The position numbers and the translations under genes were made by a program. From the NCBI RefSeq assembly GCF_003443675.1, contig NZ_CP031963.1, positions 1,449,501 through 1,513,500 of the forward strand: a stretch of DNA of 64,000 bases. Reading direction: 5' to 3'. Position 1 is the first letter of the stretch. The number at the start of each line of letters is the position of its first letter. Source of the DNA: Aquimarina sp. BL5. Lineage in GTDB: Bacteria > Bacteroidota > Bacteroidia > Flavobacteriales > Flavobacteriaceae. The notes below the pieces were generated by a model. That model did no database searches, had not been told where the DNA came from, and saw only the letters and a program-made list of their open reading frames with translations. Shown here in pieces: positions 61,431 to 64,000 of this stretch.

Positions 61431-63062
61431 TTGAAAATCAACCGATTAACTTCCATAATTCACTATTTAGCAGCAATTTACCTGTGTACTCTCTGCTTTT
61501 CTTGTGGAAATTCTTCTAAAGAAGACAAAGATCATCTGGTATTCAGATATAATGAATATTCTAATATCCCTACCTTAGATCCTGCATTTGCCCGAAACCC
61601 ACCAATTATTTGGGCAACAAACCAATTATTCAATGGCCTTGTGCAATTAGACGATTCATTACACATACAGCCGGATATTGCAAAAAAATGGACAATTTCG
61701 GATGATAACTTAATCTATACTTTCACTTTAAGAGATAATGTGAAGTTCCATAAACATACCGCCTTTAAAACTAAAGATAGCACACGAACAGTAACAGCAA
61801 AGGATTTTGAATATAGTTTTAACAGACTTATTGACCCAAAAGTTGCATCTCCTGGAAATTGGGTCTTAAAAAACGTAGAAAATTATAAAGCAATTAATGA
61901 TACTACCTTTCGGGTACAACTAAAAAAACCTTTTCCTGCCTTTTTAGGATTGATGAGTATGCGATATTGCTCCGTAGTACCAGAAGAAGTTATAACATTC
62001 TATGGTACGAAATTTAGAGCAAATCCAATTGGAACTGGACCTTTTAGATTTAAACTTTGGAAAGAAAACATCAAACTGATATTACGTCGCAATGAGCTTT
62101 ATTTTGAAAAAGACAAAAACGGAAAACAATTACCTTATCTCGAAGCTGTTGCAGTTACATTTTTACCGGATAAACAAACAGAATTTTTGCAATTTGCTAA
62201 AGGAAATATTGATTTTCTAAATAGTCTGGATGCATCGTACAAAGATGAATTACTCACACCTAGTGGTAAACTAAGAGACAAGTTTAAAGACAAAATTAAG
62301 TTTACAAAAAGCCCTTACTTAAATTCAGAATACTTAGGCTTTTACCTAGAAGGAAATAACGAAGAAGTTAAATCTGAATTGATAAGAAAAGCAATTAATT
62401 ATGGGTTCGATAGACAAAAAATGATCACCTATTTAAAGAACGGAGTTGGAACTCCCGCTACTAGTGGCTTTATACCCAATGGGCTACCAGGTTATAATGC
62501 ACAAAAGGGATACGAGTATAATCCGTCAAAAGCAGAACAACTCATTAAAGAATATATAAAGCGCAGTGGCAACAAAAAACCAACTATTAGGATTGCTACA
62601 GATAATAACTACCAAAGTTTGTTTGAATTTATTCAAAGAGAAATGGAAAAAGTCGGCCTTACGGTTATTGTCGATGTAATGACTCCTTCCACGATAAGAG
62701 AAAAGAAATGGAGTGGTGAATTGGACACATTTAGGGCAAGCTGGATTGCGGATTATCCAGATGCCGAGAATTTCTTATCCCCTTTCTATAGTAAAAACTT
62801 CACTCCAAATGGTCCCAACTACACTCATTTTAAAAACGAAACTTTTGACCAACTTTACGAAAAGAGTTTTTCTATCACAGATAATAAACTAAGAGAAGAA
62901 TTATACATAAAAATGGACTCTATAGTAATTGCACATGCTCCCATAGTTCCCTTGTATTATGATCAAGCTACACGATTTGTTCAAAACAGTGTAAAAGGAT
63001 TAACTAATAACCCACAAAACTTCTTAGTCTTAAAGCGGGTTTGGAAGGAGAAGACTCCTTAA
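61431..63062 (+). CDS. Oligopeptide/dipeptide-type ABC substrate-binding lipoprotein
   Basis: A 543-residue protein with a TTG start and a lipoprotein signal (CTLCFSC). It is a family 5 solute-binding protein: VFRYNEYSNIPTLDPAFARNPP, WTISDDNLIYTFTLRDNVKFH, NPIGTGPFRFKLWK, IRKAINYGFDRQKMI and ASWIADYPDAENFL. These bind peptides, nickel or sugar-like ligands for an ABC importer, but no permease or ATPase genes are next to it. The WIADYPD region is typical of peptide binders. Divergent from mtaB (137 bases to its chosen start). Confidence 0.88.
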   Translation: MKINRLTSIIHYLAAIYLCTLCFSCGNSSKEDKDHLVFRYNEYSNIPTLDPAFARNPPIIWATNQLFNGLVQLDDSLHIQPDIAKKWTISDDNLIYTFTLRDNVKFHKHTAFKTKDSTRTVTAKDFEYSFNRLIDPKVASPGNWVLKNVENYKAINDTTFRVQLKKPFPAFLGLMSMRYCSVVPEEVITFYGTKFRANPIGTGPFRFKLWKENIKLILRRNELYFEKDKNGKQLPYLEAVAVTFLPDKQTEFLQFAKGNIDFLNSLDASYKDELLTPSGKLRDKFKDKIKFTKSPYLNSEYLGFYLEGNNEEVKSELIRKAINYGFDRQKMITYLKNGVGTPATSGFIPNGLPGYNAQKGYEYNPSKAEQLIKEYIKRSGNKKPTIRIATDNNYQSLFEFIQREMEKVGLTVIVDVMTPSTIREKKWSGELDTFRASWIADYPDAENFLSPFYSKNFTPNGPNYTHFKNETFDQLYEKSFSITDNKLREELYIKMDSIVIAHAPIVPLYYDQATRFVQNSVKGLTNNPQNFLVLKRVWKEKTP

Positions 63063-63096
63063 TCTTTGATTTAACATATACAGAAAACAGCCTTTA

Positions 63097-63129
63097 ATCG
63101 ATTAAAAACACTCTTAATCGATGTTTTTT
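63097..63129 (+). terminator. Terminator of the substrate-binding protein gene
   Basis: ATCGATTAA (63097-63105) pairs with TTAATCGAT (63114-63122), 9 bp, then G and a run of seven T. It lies 35 bases past the stop. Confidence 0.85.
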
Positions 63130-63184
63130 TATTATATTCGGCATCTATTTAATTTTTTTAACATAAATTTTTAACCTAAATCTT

Positions 63185-64000
63185 ATGAAAAAAACCTATT
63201 TCTGTGCAGTAGCAGCATTATTCCTAGTAGCAGCATCTTGTAGTGATGATGACTCAGTTAGCGGAATCGTAACTGTAACTCCTGATCCAACAGAAGAAAT
63301 TGCTTTAAACCCTGACGATGTATCCGGAAATATTATTATCAACAACGGAACAATAGTTCCCGGTGATGCTCCAACTCCTACAGGCACATTACCTTTTACT
63401 ATGGATCAAACTACGCAATCTGGTTTTCAGAAAAATGGTTTTGATATCACTTTTGACGCACCAACCAATTATGCAGGAGCATATATCCAGGTACAATCCA
63501 CAGATGGTACCATGGCTAATGAATATTGGAACGTTACAGGACCTCGTAGATCAAAAGTAATTAACAATGAGAAAAGAAAAGGATTTTTTAACAAAAAACT
63601 AAGCAAAGTAAACGATCAACAAATTGAAATTGATGTAGATTTTGAAGATACTGTGCCTGCGGGAACATTTTGTTATTTAATCTGTATTTACGATACTGAT
63701 GGTAATATCAGCCAGCCAGTAGAAGTTTGTGTAGAAATTGAAGCATGGGGAGGTAACCCTAATTTAGTGGGTACTTGGAATTACACAAAGCAATTATCGA
63801 ATAACCAAACTCTTGTACTTGGGGATGTGAACTTTTGTGAGGGACCGGGAACTATTACCTGTAATAATGATGATACTTTAGTAGTTCAGGAATCAGAAGG
63901 TTGGTGCTATGCATCTACCGAAATAAAACTGACTTTAGATGAGAATGGAACTTTTACTTTTGAAGATTTATTTTTCCAAAAGCAAGAATTTAATTTTCCT
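63185..64000 (+). CDS. Lipoprotein of unknown function (3' end outside window)
   Basis: An open frame of 272 codons from ATG 63185 to the window edge. The lipoprotein signal is MKKTYFCAVAALFLVAASC (lipid Cys19), followed by an acidic linker. The middle has beta-rich, Ig-like character (GFDITFDAPTNYAGAYIQV, FCYLICIYDTDGNISQPVEVCVEIE). The end of the visible part, LVGTWNYTKQLS and WCYASTEIKLTLDENGTF, looks like a lipocalin-like domain of flavobacterial surface proteins. Not recognised further. Confidence 0.75.
   Translation, partial: MKKTYFCAVAALFLVAASCSDDDSVSGIVTVTPDPTEEIALNPDDVSGNIIINNGTIVPGDAPTPTGTLPFTMDQTTQSGFQKNGFDITFDAPTNYAGAYIQVQSTDGTMANEYWNVTGPRRSKVINNEKRKGFFNKKLSKVNDQQIEIDVDFEDTVPAGTFCYLICIYDTDGNISQPVEVCVEIEAWGGNPNLVGTWNYTKQLSNNQTLVLGDVNFCEGPGTITCNNDDTLVVQESEGWCYASTEIKLTLDENGTFTFEDLFFQKQEFNFP

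Noticed and set aside
1..64000. Search for tRNA genes, CRISPR arrays, insertion sequences or prophage
   Set aside because: I found no cloverleaf-like GC-rich blocks, no regular repeat-spacer units, and no transposase, integrase or phage genes; the only element-like trace is the argB insert.

Overview
The window is AT-rich DNA from a member of the Flavobacteriaceae, very probably a marine alginate user. The supporting signs are SusC/SusD pairs, type IX secretion C-terminal domains, promoters of the Bacteroidetes form (TTG, about 19 bases, TAnnTTTG), weak or absent Shine-Dalgarno sequences, Bacteroidetes-specific families (DUF5777, DUF1080, half-size TauE/SafE) and the flavobacterial arginine pathway. 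I saw no tRNA, rRNA, CRISPR array or complete insertion sequence.

Region 1 (1-2306): a truncated ThuA-like gene, a DUF1080 lipoprotein and a PfkB sugar kinase. Region 2 (2540-14192, minus strand): one long arginine/proline operon in transcription order GNAT acyltransferase, argG, argC, proC, argD, proA, proB, succinyl/acetylornithine carbamoyltransferase, argB, argE-like, argH. Its promoter and leader appear to contain a small unannotated leader peptide ending Arg-Arg-Phe-Arg-Arg, followed by mutually exclusive GC-rich pairing segments and hairpins. This looks like a ribosome-mediated arginine attenuator and is the most interesting finding here.

Region 3 (14533-34510, plus strand): a complete alginate utilisation locus. 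It holds a GntR/FadR-type regulator, SusC, SusD, PL6 lyase, IPT-domain surface lipoprotein, PL17 oligoalginate lyase, KdgF cupin, MFS transporter, SDR reductase, KDG kinase and KDPG aldolase. A second transcription unit follows, with a type IX secreted protein of unknown function and two tandem jelly-roll lyase-like paralogues. The regulator gene and the second unit carry the same paired operator (TGGTYRACCA twice, 13 bases apart) on top of the -7 box. In front of susC there is instead a triple 12-base complementary repeat whose last copy covers the start codon.

Region 4 (34574-36894): DUF5777 barrel and OB-fold protein (minus strand), then a c-type cytochrome lipoprotein and a YceI protein (plus strand). 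Region 5 (37179-51722): thirteen tightly packed plus-strand genes with a nucleotidyltransferase-like protein, three B12-binding-type radical SAM proteins, three methyltransferases, two GT-C membrane glycosyltransferases, a GT2, a collapsed GT2 remnant, an ABC exporter and a CxxCH lipoprotein. It looks like an uncharacterised cell-surface glycan, glycolipid or small-molecule pathway.

Region 6 (51754-64000): housekeeping and small genes. These are an NTF2-like protein without a normal start codon, carB lacking its allosteric domain, rpmH with a clear promoter, a TPR membrane protein, a thioredoxin-fold protein with a lost cysteine, a half-size TauE/SafE, a lytic transglycosylase, an alpha/beta hydrolase, a minimal GNAT, mtaB, a peptide-type substrate-binding lipoprotein and a truncated lipoprotein at the window edge.
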